From contig NZ_LSZQ01000052.1 in the NCBI RefSeq assembly GCF_001580015.1, forward strand, positions 62,001-126,000: a DNA stretch of 64,000 nucleotides, read 5' to 3'. The notes under the pieces were generated by a model, which was given only the letters and a program-made list of their open reading frames with translations, ran no database searches and was not told the DNA's origin. Both the position numbers and the translations under genes were made by a program. This document shows positions 56,180 through 64,000 of this stretch, one piece after another (position 1 is the stretch's first letter; each line of letters begins with the position of its first letter). The DNA is from Cephaloticoccus primus. Lineage in GTDB: Bacteria > Verrucomicrobiota > Verrucomicrobiia > Opitutales > Opitutaceae.

Positions 56180-56400
56180 CACGGTGCGCGGTTAACGCGC
56201 GCCCACACGCAACCTTCAAGGAACGCGCTACGCGTTCCTCAGGAGAAGCAGGCCAGGTCAAAGCCGCGCGTATTTGTCCCTGCGGCGCAGGCCAAACGAT
56301 GCGTGGCCGAGCAAGCAGCGCGGTAACCATGCCCTTGGCGGTGCACTGTCTGCACCCACTTTTCACTGGCGTGCCGCCGATACGCAGCACGCCCCAAAAG
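56180..56400. repeat. Degenerate repeat region upstream of the efflux genes (R9)
   Basis: It contains a perfect hairpin GGAACGCG/CGCGTTCC with loop CTA (about 56220-56238) and, near 56338-56365, a GGCGGTGCACTGTCTGCACC segment resembling the GGCGGTGCCTGCACCCATTT segment beside the long palindrome at 29890-29907. Family membership is tentative. Confidence 0.4.
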
Positions 56401-56428
56401 GCCTACTGGCCCCACCCAAAATCACACC

Positions 56429-57721
56429 ATGAATTTCCGAGTCCTCTTTATCGGCGCGTTCGCAGTGAGCGTCGCCGCTGCAAATCCAAACTCCCAAGCA
56501 CCTGCCGCCGCCACCTCTTCCGTGGCACTCACACTTGATGAGGCGATCCGGCTCGCCTGGGAGCGAGACCCTCAAGTCGAAGCACTTGCGCTTGCACCGC
56601 AACTTGCGGCTGCGCGAGAGCTCCAGGCAGGCCTGGGCCCAAACCCGCAGATCGAGCTCAGCAGCGCCCTGCCTCTCGACGACCAAAGCGAGTGGATGCT
56701 CGGCCTGAGCGTCAGCCGACAAATCCCGCGCCGCGAGCGACTCGCCCTCGCCCGCGCTTATGCCCGAATCGGGGGAGAGGCCGCCCCACTGGAGCTCCGC
56801 GCTCGCCGACGCACGCTCGCCGACGAGATTCGCCAGCTCTGGTACGCGGCGGCCTTGCAGCGGGCCAAGGTCGAGTTCGCCGAACGCGCCCTCGCCTTCC
56901 AGGCCGAGCTCAGCCGCATCATCAGCGCGCGCCGCGAAGCGGGCGAGATCGGCGAAGACGAGTGGCACTTTAGTGCGCTTGAGCTCGCGCGTGCCGAGCA
57001 GGCCCTCGCCTTCGCGCGCGCCGAGGCCGCTGCCGCGCGGGCCCCGCTCCACGCCCGCTTGCGACTCCCTGAGTCGAGCCCCGCACCCGATCTGAAACTT
57101 GCGCTGGGTGCGCTGCTCGCGGCCCCGCAGCCGAGTGCAAAGACCTTGTCCGAAAACACACCGCAACTCGCGCTCGCCGAACTCGAAATCCGCCAAGCGC
57201 AGGCCGCGCTCAATCTCGCGCGCAGCGAATCGCGGGGAGACTGGAGCATCGGCACTGGAGTCGAGTTTGAGCGCCGCGCCAACGATGCCACCGGCCGCCT
57301 CGCCAACGAGCCGCGGCTGACGCTCAGTACCTCCGCCCCCTGGCCAGCCCGCCAAGGCCGCGCGCCCAATCGCGGCACAATCGCCGAGCGCGAAGCCGCC
57401 CTGCGCATTGCCGAAGCACAAGCGCGGGCCCTGCGCGACGAATGGCGCGCGCAAGCGCGATCCGCGCTCGCAACTGCGCAGGCACTGCAACCGCAGGTGC
57501 TGCGCTACCAAGAGCTCTGCGAGCGCAGCGCAACGGAGCTCCCGCAGCGACTGCGCGCGCTCCACGAGCGAGGCGAGCTGCCCCTCTTCGCGCTCGCCCA
57601 AGCGCGACAGCAGCAACGCGAGATCGAAGCCGAGTTTTTCTCTGCCGCCGAGCGCTACCTGAACGCACGCGCCGAAGTCGTGCGCTTCACCGCCACCGAC
57701 CTGGCCGAAACCGACATCTAG
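56429..57721 (+). CDS. TolC-family outer-membrane efflux protein (CzcC/CusC-like)
   Basis: 430 residues with a signal peptide (MNFRVLFIGAFAVSVAAANP). Two long helical repeats of the outer-membrane efflux family follow, starting LTLDEAIRLAWERDPQVEAL. The segment WMLGLSVSRQIPRRERLALA lies in the first half. Ala/Arg-rich helices such as ALRIAEAQARALRDEWRAQA form the periplasmic tunnel. It is the outer channel of the RND pump encoded just downstream (40 bases to the adaptor gene). Confidence 0.85.
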   Translation: MNFRVLFIGAFAVSVAAANPNSQAPAAATSSVALTLDEAIRLAWERDPQVEALALAPQLAAARELQAGLGPNPQIELSSALPLDDQSEWMLGLSVSRQIPRRERLALARAYARIGGEAAPLELRARRRTLADEIRQLWYAAALQRAKVEFAERALAFQAELSRIISARREAGEIGEDEWHFSALELARAEQALAFARAEAAAARAPLHARLRLPESSPAPDLKLALGALLAAPQPSAKTLSENTPQLALAELEIRQAQAALNLARSESRGDWSIGTGVEFERRANDATGRLANEPRLTLSTSAPWPARQGRAPNRGTIAEREAALRIAEAQARALRDEWRAQARSALATAQALQPQVLRYQELCERSATELPQRLRALHERGELPLFALAQARQQQREIEAEFFSAAERYLNARAEVVRFTATDLAETDI

Positions 57722-57760
57722 CCCCACGCCCTGCCCGCCCCCCTTAACCCTTTCCGTAAA

Positions 57761-58765
57761 ATGAAACGCTTTATCCGCCTGCTCGCACACTCTCTCACTC
57801 TCGCCCTTCTCACTTCGCTGCCCGCTGCGCTTGGCGCACAAGCGCTCCAGCTCAGCCGTGAGGCCGCGCAAAACATCGGGCTGCAAACGGTCACCGCCGA
57901 GCTGCGCCCACTCGAAAAAACGATCTCTGCCCTCGGCCGCGTGGCGACTGAGCCGGAAAACGAAATCGCGATCACCTCGCGCATTCCCGGCCGCGTGACG
58001 CGGCTGACCGTGCACGACGGGCAGCAGATTTCCCGAGGAGAGCTGCTGCTCGAAATCGAATCGCGCCTCGCCGCTGAAAATCCGGCGCGCCTCGCCTTTA
58101 CCTCGCCCATCGACGGCTTCGTCCTGGAGACCCAAGTAGAACTCGGCTCAGCCGTGGAACCCGCCGATACGCTGCTCACGCTCGTCGACCTGAGCGAAGT
58201 CGATGTCGTAGGCGAAGTCCAGGCACGCGACATTGCAGAAGTCCGGCTCGGCCAGCGTGTGCGGATCCGCAGCACGGCTTACCCCGAAGAGGTTTTTGAG
58301 GGTGAGGTGAAAACCATCGCGGCCAACGTCGCCGAAGACACGGGCGCGCGCCGCGTCTTCGTCCACACGCCCAATCCGCTATCGCGACTGCTGATCGGCA
58401 TGCGCGTCTCGCTGGCAGTCATCGCGGGCGGTAGCCCCGCCGCCATCGTTGTGCCGCGCGCGGCGATTCTCGGGGAGCACGGCGAGTTCTTCGTCTTTCG
58501 CCAAACCGAGGACCCACCAGAAAGCTTAAGCAGCCCGAGCGGCGCAGGAGCCGCACACGGCGGGGGCACCTTACACTTTGAGCGCACGCCCGTCGTACTC
58601 GGCCTGCGCGACGACCGCTTCGTCGAAATTATCGAAGGCGTGCTGCCGGGCGATCACATCGTCACTCGGGGCAATTATCAACTCCAGTTTCTCGGCGAAG
58701 GCGGCGCCACTCTGCTCGAAGACGACCACGGCCACTCGCACGGCCCCGGCGGGCACACGCACTAA
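57761..58765 (+). CDS. RND periplasmic adaptor (CzcB/CusB-like)
   Basis: 334 residues with a signal peptide (KRFIRLLAHSLTLALLTSLP). The barrel-sandwich lipoyl halves are SRIPGRVTRLTVHDGQQISR and FTSPIDGFVLETQVELGSAV, followed by a beta-barrel domain (LGQRVRIRSTAYPEEVFEGE) and a membrane-proximal domain. The helical hairpin between the lipoyl halves is very short. It ends in a His-rich tail (DDHGHSHGPGGHTH) that could bind metal, which is uncommon for general drug-efflux adaptors and supports metal transport. Confidence 0.87.
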   Translation: MKRFIRLLAHSLTLALLTSLPAALGAQALQLSREAAQNIGLQTVTAELRPLEKTISALGRVATEPENEIAITSRIPGRVTRLTVHDGQQISRGELLLEIESRLAAENPARLAFTSPIDGFVLETQVELGSAVEPADTLLTLVDLSEVDVVGEVQARDIAEVRLGQRVRIRSTAYPEEVFEGEVKTIAANVAEDTGARRVFVHTPNPLSRLLIGMRVSLAVIAGGSPAAIVVPRAAILGEHGEFFVFRQTEDPPESLSSPSGAGAAHGGGTLHFERTPVVLGLRDDRFVEIIEGVLPGDHIVTRGNYQLQFLGEGGATLLEDDHGHSHGPGGHTH

Positions 58766-58834
58766 ACCACGCGCGAAACACAGCAATAAACCCAGCCCCT
58801 CCGGCCCCTCCCGCTCCCACAACCACACACGACC

Positions 58835-61800
58835 ATGCTCACGCGACTCATCCACCTTTCGCTGCGCAACCGGCTGGCCGTCCTCGGCCTCGGTATGCTG
58901 CTCCTCGTCTACGGCGGCTACATCATCACGCGGCTGCCGATCGACGTTTTCCCTGATCTCAATCGCCCCACCGTCACGCTCATGGTTGAGGCACCCGGCC
59001 TCGCGCCCGAAGAGATCGAAACGCTAATCTCGGTGCCGCTGGAAACCTCGCTTGGCGGCGCGCCCGGCGTCCAGCGCGTCCGCGCCAATTGCGCGGTGGG
59101 GCTCTTGATCATCTACGTCGAGTTTGACTGGGGGCAGGACATCTACCGCGCCCGCCAGCTCGTCCAGGAGCGGGTCGAGCTCGCGCGGCCGCGCCTCCCG
59201 ACAGGCATCGAGGTCAACATGGGGCCGATCTCCTCGCTGATGGGCGAGACCATGTTGATTGGCCTCTCCGTCGATGCAGAAAACGCCAGCGCGCCCACGC
59301 CACCCGAGCTGCGCACGCTGGCCGATTGGCAGCTGAGCCCACGGCTGCTGACGCTGAGCGGCGTCTCCCAGGTCACCGTGATCGGTGGCGGCCGCCAGCA
59401 ACTCCACATCAACCTCGATGCCGAAAAAATGGCCGCCGCAGGCGTGAGCTTTGACGAAGCCGCGAGCGCTGCGGCCGAAGCGCAGGGTAGCTCTGGTGGC
59501 GGCTTCCTCGTCGATGGGCCGCGCGAGAAACTCATCCGCAATCTCGCCCGCAGTGCCGATCCCGCCGCGCTCGGCCTCACCGTCGTTCGCCCTGCCCGCC
59601 CCGCTTCACAAGGCGCGACTGGCAGTCGAGATGCTGCGCCCGCCTCGCCGATCCTCCTGCGCGACATTGCCGAGGTCAGCCTCGGCATCCAGCCGATGCG
59701 CGGCCAGGCCGGTGTTAACGCCAAGCCCGCAGTCATCCTCGGCGTGCAAAAGCAGCCCGGCGCCGACACCGTCGAGCTCACCCGCCACGTAGAAGCCGCA
59801 CTCGACGAAATCCGCGCCTCACTCCCGCCCGGCGTGCAAATGGATGTGCTCTTCCGCCAGGCCAACTTCATCGAAACCGCCATCGCCAATGTGAAGGAGG
59901 CCATCCGCGACGGCTCGGTCATGGTCGTGCTCGTCCTCCTGCTCTTCCTGCTCAACTTTCGCACCACGCTGATCACGCTCACGGCCATCCCGCTGAGCTT
60001 CGCAGTCGCCGCCATCGTCTTTCACTGGCTCGGCATCTCGATCAATACGATGACGCTTGGCGGCCTCGCGGTCGCCGTCGGGCTCGTTGTGGACGATGCG
60101 ATTGTAGACGTGGAAAACGTATTCCGGCGCCTGCGCGAAAGCCCCGAGCTGCGCCGCGCACGCAAGCAACGCGCCGCGAATATCCGCACCAGAAAGCCGA
60201 GAGAGGCCGAGGGGGCCGCACCCGGTTTCTCGCTTATCGCGCGCCGTGTGATCGGCGCCGCCTCAATCGAGGTACGCTCCTCCATCCTGCTGGCGACCCT
60301 CGTCATCGTGCTGGTCTTCCTGCCGCTCTTTGCGCTCAGCGGGATCGAGGGCCAGTTCTTCGCGCCGATCGGCATTGCGATCATCGTCTCCATGCTCGCC
60401 TCCTTCCTCGTCTCGCTGACGGTGATCCCGGCACTGTGCTCCTACCTGCTCCCCCAGATGAAACGCATGCGCGAAGAGCGCGACGCGTGGTTCGTGCGCC
60501 TGCTCAAGCGCGCCAGCGCCCGCATCGTCATCGGCCCCGCGCTGCGCCACCCGTGGATCACTATCGGGCTGGCCCTCGCCCTCGTCATCGGCGCCGGAGC
60601 CCTCTATCCGCGCATGGGAAAAAGCTTCCTGCCCGAGTTTAACGAAGGCACCGCGACAGTCGCCCTCATCATGCCACCGGGCACCTCGCTCGGCGAAAGC
60701 GACCGCATCGCCCGCATCGCAGAACAACGACTGCTCCGCCTTCCCGAGATCGCCCTCACCGGACGCCGCACCGGACGCGCCGAACTCGACGAACATGCCG
60801 AGGGCGTTCACCGCTCCGAGATCGATGTCGACCTCAGCCGCAGTGCACGCAGCCGCGCCGCGATCCTCGCCGACATCCGCGAAACCCTGGCCGATCTCCC
60901 CGGCGTCCTCGTAAACGTCGGCCAGCCCATCTCGCACCGGCTCGACCACATGCTCTCAGGCGTACAAGCCGCCATCGCCGTAAAGCTCTCCGGCCCCGAT
61001 CTCGCCAAACTCCGCGCCTACGCCGCCCAAGCCGAAGCGGCCATGCGCTCCATCCCCGGACTCGTAGATCTACAGGTCGAAAAACAAGTCCTGATCCCGC
61101 AGGTAAAAATCGAGATCGACCGCGAGCGCGCCGCCGAATACGGCCTGCGCCCAGGCGAGCTCAGCGAGCGCCTCGAAGCGGGCCTCAACGGCCGCACCAT
61201 CGGACAAGTCCTCGACGGCGCGCGCTCAATCGACCTCGTGTTGCGCTTCGGCGAAGAAGGCGACAGCGCGCAAATCGCGCGTGGCAGCGGCGAGCCCGAT
61301 GCGGCGCAAACACCGCACGCGCTCGGCCTGCGCAGCGACGTAGAGCGGCTGCGCGGGCTCCTGATCGACACACCGCTGGGCGGAGCGATCCCTCTGGCGC
61401 AAATCGCCACCATCCGCGAGGCCCGCGGGCCCAATGCCATCAACCGCGAAGACGCCATGCGCCGCATCGTCATCTCGGCCAATGTCGCCGGACGCGCGCT
61501 TGATGCCATCGTCGCCGACATACAGCAAGCCCTCACCCGCGCCGTGCCGATGGAGACCGGCTACTTCATCTCCTACGAAGGCCAGTTCCAGAGCCAGCAA
61601 GCCGCCTCGCGCCGCATCGGCCTGCTCGCCATCCTCACCCTCGCCACGATCTGGGTGCTCCTCTACGCCCACTTTCACTCGGGCATGATCGTCTGGCAGA
61701 TCTTGCTCAATGTGCCACTCTCCTTCGTCGGTGCACTCGCGCTCAGCTATTTCACCGTCGGCTCCATCTCGGTGGCGACCCTCGTCGGCCTCATCACCCT

Positions 61801-62218
61801 GGCCGGGATCGCTACGCGCAACACCATCATGATGATCTCCCACTACCTGCACCTCATGCAGCACGAAGGCGAAGAGTTTGGCGAAAAAATGATCCTGCGC
61901 GGCTCGCTGGAGCGACTCGTGCCCGTGACGATGACCGCCCTCAGCGCCGGACTCGCCCTCATCCCGCTCGCCATCGCTGCACACGAACCCGGAAAAGAGA
62001 TTCTCTACCCGGTCGCCATTGTCATCCTCGGCGGACTCTTGAGCTCGACGCTGCTCGACATGGCCGTCACGCCCGCCGTGTTTTTAAAGTTTGGCCAGCG
62101 GGCCGCACGGCGCGCCCTCGCGCGCACCACCACTGAAACACACGAAGCCGCCGCCACAACGGCGGCCCTCCCCTCCGCCCCCTCCACTTCTTCCACCCAA
62201 CCCACAACGCACTACTAA
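58835..62218 (+). CDS. Heavy-metal RND efflux pump (CzcA/CusA-like)
   Basis: 1127 residues, the inner-membrane proton-driven pump. It starts with the first helix (RNRLAVLGLGMLLLVYGGYI) and IDVFPDLNRPTVTLMVEAPG. The charged helix-4 region is AVGLVVDDAIVDVENVFRRL. The segment TGRRTGRAELDEHAEGVHRSEI is shared with CzcA/CusA metal pumps rather than drug pumps. A charged loop near 440-465 is longer than usual, and the C-terminal tail is Thr/Ala/Pro-rich. The ion cannot be read; the His-rich neighbours suggest Zn/Co/Ni or Cu. Confidence 0.9.
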   Translation: MLTRLIHLSLRNRLAVLGLGMLLLVYGGYIITRLPIDVFPDLNRPTVTLMVEAPGLAPEEIETLISVPLETSLGGAPGVQRVRANCAVGLLIIYVEFDWGQDIYRARQLVQERVELARPRLPTGIEVNMGPISSLMGETMLIGLSVDAENASAPTPPELRTLADWQLSPRLLTLSGVSQVTVIGGGRQQLHINLDAEKMAAAGVSFDEAASAAAEAQGSSGGGFLVDGPREKLIRNLARSADPAALGLTVVRPARPASQGATGSRDAAPASPILLRDIAEVSLGIQPMRGQAGVNAKPAVILGVQKQPGADTVELTRHVEAALDEIRASLPPGVQMDVLFRQANFIETAIANVKEAIRDGSVMVVLVLLLFLLNFRTTLITLTAIPLSFAVAAIVFHWLGISINTMTLGGLAVAVGLVVDDAIVDVENVFRRLRESPELRRARKQRAANIRTRKPREAEGAAPGFSLIARRVIGAASIEVRSSILLATLVIVLVFLPLFALSGIEGQFFAPIGIAIIVSMLASFLVSLTVIPALCSYLLPQMKRMREERDAWFVRLLKRASARIVIGPALRHPWITIGLALALVIGAGALYPRMGKSFLPEFNEGTATVALIMPPGTSLGESDRIARIAEQRLLRLPEIALTGRRTGRAELDEHAEGVHRSEIDVDLSRSARSRAAILADIRETLADLPGVLVNVGQPISHRLDHMLSGVQAAIAVKLSGPDLAKLRAYAAQAEAAMRSIPGLVDLQVEKQVLIPQVKIEIDRERAAEYGLRPGELSERLEAGLNGRTIGQVLDGARSIDLVLRFGEEGDSAQIARGSGEPDAAQTPHALGLRSDVERLRGLLIDTPLGGAIPLAQIATIREARGPNAINREDAMRRIVISANVAGRALDAIVADIQQALTRAVPMETGYFISYEGQFQSQQAASRRIGLLAILTLATIWVLLYAHFHSGMIVWQILLNVPLSFVGALALSYFTVGSISVATLVGLITLAGIATRNTIMMISHYLHLMQHEGEEFGEKMILRGSLERLVPVTMTALSAGLALIPLAIAAHEPGKEILYPVAIVILGGLLSSTLLDMAVTPAVFLKFGQRAARRALARTTTETHEAAATTAALPSAPSTSSTQPTTHY

Positions 62219-62220
62219 CC

Positions 62221-62871
62221 ATGAAACTCCGCTCCCTCCTCATCATCGCCCCGGGCGCACTCCTCCTCATCGCCGCACTCGCCTTCGTCTTCGTAAATAA
62301 AGACGACGGCCACGGGCACGACCACTCACATGGCGCACACGGCCACAGCCATTCGCACAACGACCACGATCACAGTGCAGGCGCACATAGCCACGGCACC
62401 GCTTCGACCGCCGCAAACCCCGGCGAGCTCGACCACAGCGCCGACTGGGGCAGCGTGTTTGGCAAAGCCGCCCTGCCCCAAACCTGGAAGAGCATCACCA
62501 CTGCCAGCGAAAACGCCCGCGTGGCGCTCGACCGCGCCGACCTCGCCCGCGTGCCCGATCTCGCCGAAACCATCCATCTAGGCGCGCACGCCCTCTACGA
62601 CCAACTCGACACCATCCAGCGCATTGGCGAAATCGACACCACACGCCTTCGCGCTGCACTCGCCCAACTCGCTCTCCTCGCCGACGACCTGCTCGACCAC
62701 GCCCAACACGGCGACTTGGCCCGCGCCCGCAGCACCTACGCCCGCCTCTCCTCCGCAATCGGCGTCACCGCCATCCGTCTCCCCGTCCCACTCCTCGACG
62801 CCGCCGCCACGAGCCTCCACCCCCCACTCACCGCCACAGCCTCCGCCCACTCGCACGACCACACGCACTAG
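62221..62871 (+). CDS. His-rich membrane-anchored protein, last gene of metal-efflux operon
   Basis: 216 residues, 2 bases after the pump gene. One N-terminal helix (LLIIAPGALLLIAALAFVFV) is followed by a very His-rich stretch (residues about 32-60, HGHDHSHGAHGHSHSHNDHD). Then comes a helical domain (about 75-195) with SENARVALDRADLARVPDLA and ends in a HSHDHTH tail. The helical part has no catalytic motif that I recognise. A periplasmic metal-binding or metal-sensing role fits the operon. Confidence 0.75.
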   Translation: MKLRSLLIIAPGALLLIAALAFVFVNKDDGHGHDHSHGAHGHSHSHNDHDHSAGAHSHGTASTAANPGELDHSADWGSVFGKAALPQTWKSITTASENARVALDRADLARVPDLAETIHLGAHALYDQLDTIQRIGEIDTTRLRAALAQLALLADDLLDHAQHGDLARARSTYARLSSAIGVTAIRLPVPLLDAAATSLHPPLTATASAHSHDHTH

Positions 62872-62919
62872 CCGGCACGCTCCCAGGAAAACCCTGCGCG
62901 TGTACCTCCCTCCTCCTCC

Positions 62920-62954
62920 GGCGGCACATCCGAAAGGGTGCCGCCTTTCTTTTT
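62920..62954 (+). terminator. Rho-independent terminator of the metal-efflux operon
   Basis: A perfect 8-bp stem (GGCGGCAC with GTGCCGCC, 10-base loop) is followed by TTTCTTTTT, 48 bases after the last gene. Strong plus-strand terminator. Confidence 0.85.
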
Positions 62955-63008
62955 ATCATCAGGGAAAGAGCCCCCTCCCCTGGCTCAGAAAACCACAGCC
63001 TTTTCAGG

Positions 63009-64000
63009 CTACCGTCGCGAAGCTTCCGTTTTTGGCAGACCATAAAAGGCACGATCAGCCCAGACATCATTTTCGCCTCCCCAAGTACGCTCCCAAGTTG
63101 TCGGAGCATAGGGATCACTCCAGAATGGATCGTCGGGTGGGAGACCGAGTGGCAGCAAGGCCACGCTGCACAGATAAAGGCTGCCGGTATTGATGTAGGT
63201 CTCAGCCAATAAGGGCTGATGTCCGGCGAGGCCGATCCGCAGCCACCCCGCTTCGTCAAATGTTCCCGGTGCATCCAGCGTACGCCGGAGAGCACGGGTA
63301 AGTGCAGTGCGCACTGCCGCAGGCGGCGGAGCGGGGAGCACTGAGTGGATAGCACTTCCGTCCTCGGTGCGCGTGATCACAGGCTCTGGCAACTCGCGCC
63401 GCAACGCGACATCGGCCAGCGTCTGGAGGGCACCTGCGCGATACGTGATTGAGCGCCCAATCACGGGAAAACTGCCATCGGGAGCGATAAACCGTTCCTG
63501 GACGACCGCATAGCGTCGTGCTGCCGCGTGAGCCTCTTTCTGAAACTGGCGGAGCGCCTCGCTCTCGTGGGCCACTTCATCCAGAATACCGAGTAACATC
63601 GGCTGAATCACGTAGGAGTTGTAGTAGTCCCAGCGATACTCGGGCCCGTCCCCATAAGTAGCGTCGCCTAGATACCATTTCCGGAAGTTTTCGATAGCAG
63701 GCAAAAAGCGTGGATCGTCGCGGGGCTCACCGGCCCTCGCCAAGGCGAGCTCGACAAAAGCCGCAAACAACTGGTGGTTCCCTGAGCGAGGGAAAGCGAT
63801 GCCCCGGGCTTCCTTTAACCGAGCGATGAGATTTACCTTAACTCGGGGCTCCAGTTTTTCCCACAGTTCGCGCGGCGCCCGGAAGGTCGCTTGAGCGAGG
63901 AAAGCCGCATCAACCAACGGCTGGTCGCCGCCTTTACCTTCCCCAAAATTCATCTTGTCGGGAGAACTTGGGTCGGTCGCTGCATCGATTGCGCGGCGAG
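63009..64000 (-). CDS. DUF2264 domain protein (partial, 5' end beyond right edge)
   Basis: About 330 residues are visible. An internal ATG at 63953 is not the true start: the frame continues upstream to the edge as RRAIDAATDPSSPDK followed by MNFGEGKGGDQPLVDAAFLA, which reads as normal DUF2264 sequence. Other words are GIAFPRSGNHQLFAAFVELAL, GDGPEYRWDYYNSYVIQPML and RFIAPDGSFPVIGRSITYR. The family is an alpha-helical barrel often found with polysaccharide-degradation genes; its reaction is not well assigned. Confidence 0.85.
   Translation of the reverse strand, partial: RRAIDAATDPSSPDKMNFGEGKGGDQPLVDAAFLAQATFRAPRELWEKLEPRVKVNLIARLKEARGIAFPRSGNHQLFAAFVELALARAGEPRDDPRFLPAIENFRKWYLGDATYGDGPEYRWDYYNSYVIQPMLLGILDEVAHESEALRQFQKEAHAAARRYAVVQERFIAPDGSFPVIGRSITYRAGALQTLADVALRRELPEPVITRTEDGSAIHSVLPAPPPAAVRTALTRALRRTLDAPGTFDEAGWLRIGLAGHQPLLAETYINTGSLYLCSVALLPLGLPPDDPFWSDPYAPTTWERTWGGENDVWADRAFYGLPKTEASRR

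Noticed and set aside
62997-63010. AGCCT/AGGCT hairpin as terminator of the DUF2264 gene
   Set aside because: It overlaps the stop codon and has no proper U-run on the minus strand, so the evidence is too weak.

Overview
The window is GC-rich bacterial chromosome. The organism has a Gram-negative envelope: there is a lipid A kinase (LpxK), a TolC-type outer-membrane channel and a tripartite RND pump. The protein style suggests Verrucomicrobiota, probably Opitutae, but that placement is inference from recognition of the sequences and was not tested by a search. No rRNA or tRNA genes and no CRISPR arrays were seen.

Layout. 1-9914 (minus strand) is one long fused str-S10-spc ribosomal cluster, read rpsL-rpsG-fusA-rpsJ-rplC-rplD-rplW-rplB-rpsS-rplV-rpsC-rplP-rpmC-rpsQ-rplN-rplX-rplE, with no tuf and with rplE cut by the left edge. 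10.4-23.3 kb holds housekeeping genes: uvrA, an AI-2E-type permease, a DUF3108 protein, rplU-rpmA with a clear terminator, scpB-pheA translationally coupled, ilvD, pgi and a 53-residue lipoprotein. 23.3-33 kb holds a two-gene unknown operon, rsmI-ppx, a helix-turn-helix/PIN toxin-antitoxin pair, a coupled M29 aminopeptidase-pseudouridine synthase operon, lpxK and a class V aminotransferase. 33-43 kb holds a type IA topoisomerase, a coiled-coil membrane protein, an orphan degenerate PIN paralogue, an AT-rich patch, kup, two family 2 glycosyltransferases and dciA. 43.3-47.6 kb encodes a large disordered protein and gpmI. 47.8-54.4 kb is an accessory defence island: a single-chain Type ISP-like restriction-modification enzyme followed by an unknown coiled-coil protein with two membrane helices, ending 4 bases before hemH. 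55.7-62.9 kb is a heavy-metal efflux operon (His-rich protein, CzcC/CusC-like, CzcB/CusB-like, CzcA/CusA-like, His-rich protein) ended by a strong terminator. The right edge cuts a DUF2264 gene.

The most unusual signal is not a gene. At least eight intergenic spaces carry mosaics of one repeat family made of short hairpins in a chain. Each hairpin type keeps its loop (CAACGA; GAA/TGC/GCA; ACC; GCGYA) while its stem differs between copies with both arms changed together, so pairing is kept. Larger palindromes belong to the same mosaics, including one with a perfect stem of about 24 bp. Copies occur in both orientations, often as inverted pairs, and sit right against stop codons; the uvrA stop lies inside one. 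I recognise no described family with this structure.

A second genome-style oddity is that many conserved enzymes (Ppx, Kup, topoisomerase, LpxK, ScpB, PGI, HemH, both glycosyltransferases) carry in-frame low-complexity inserts. Several of these coincide with a recurrent G-rich motif related to GGGAGGGGCGGGAGGG, which also occurs between genes.
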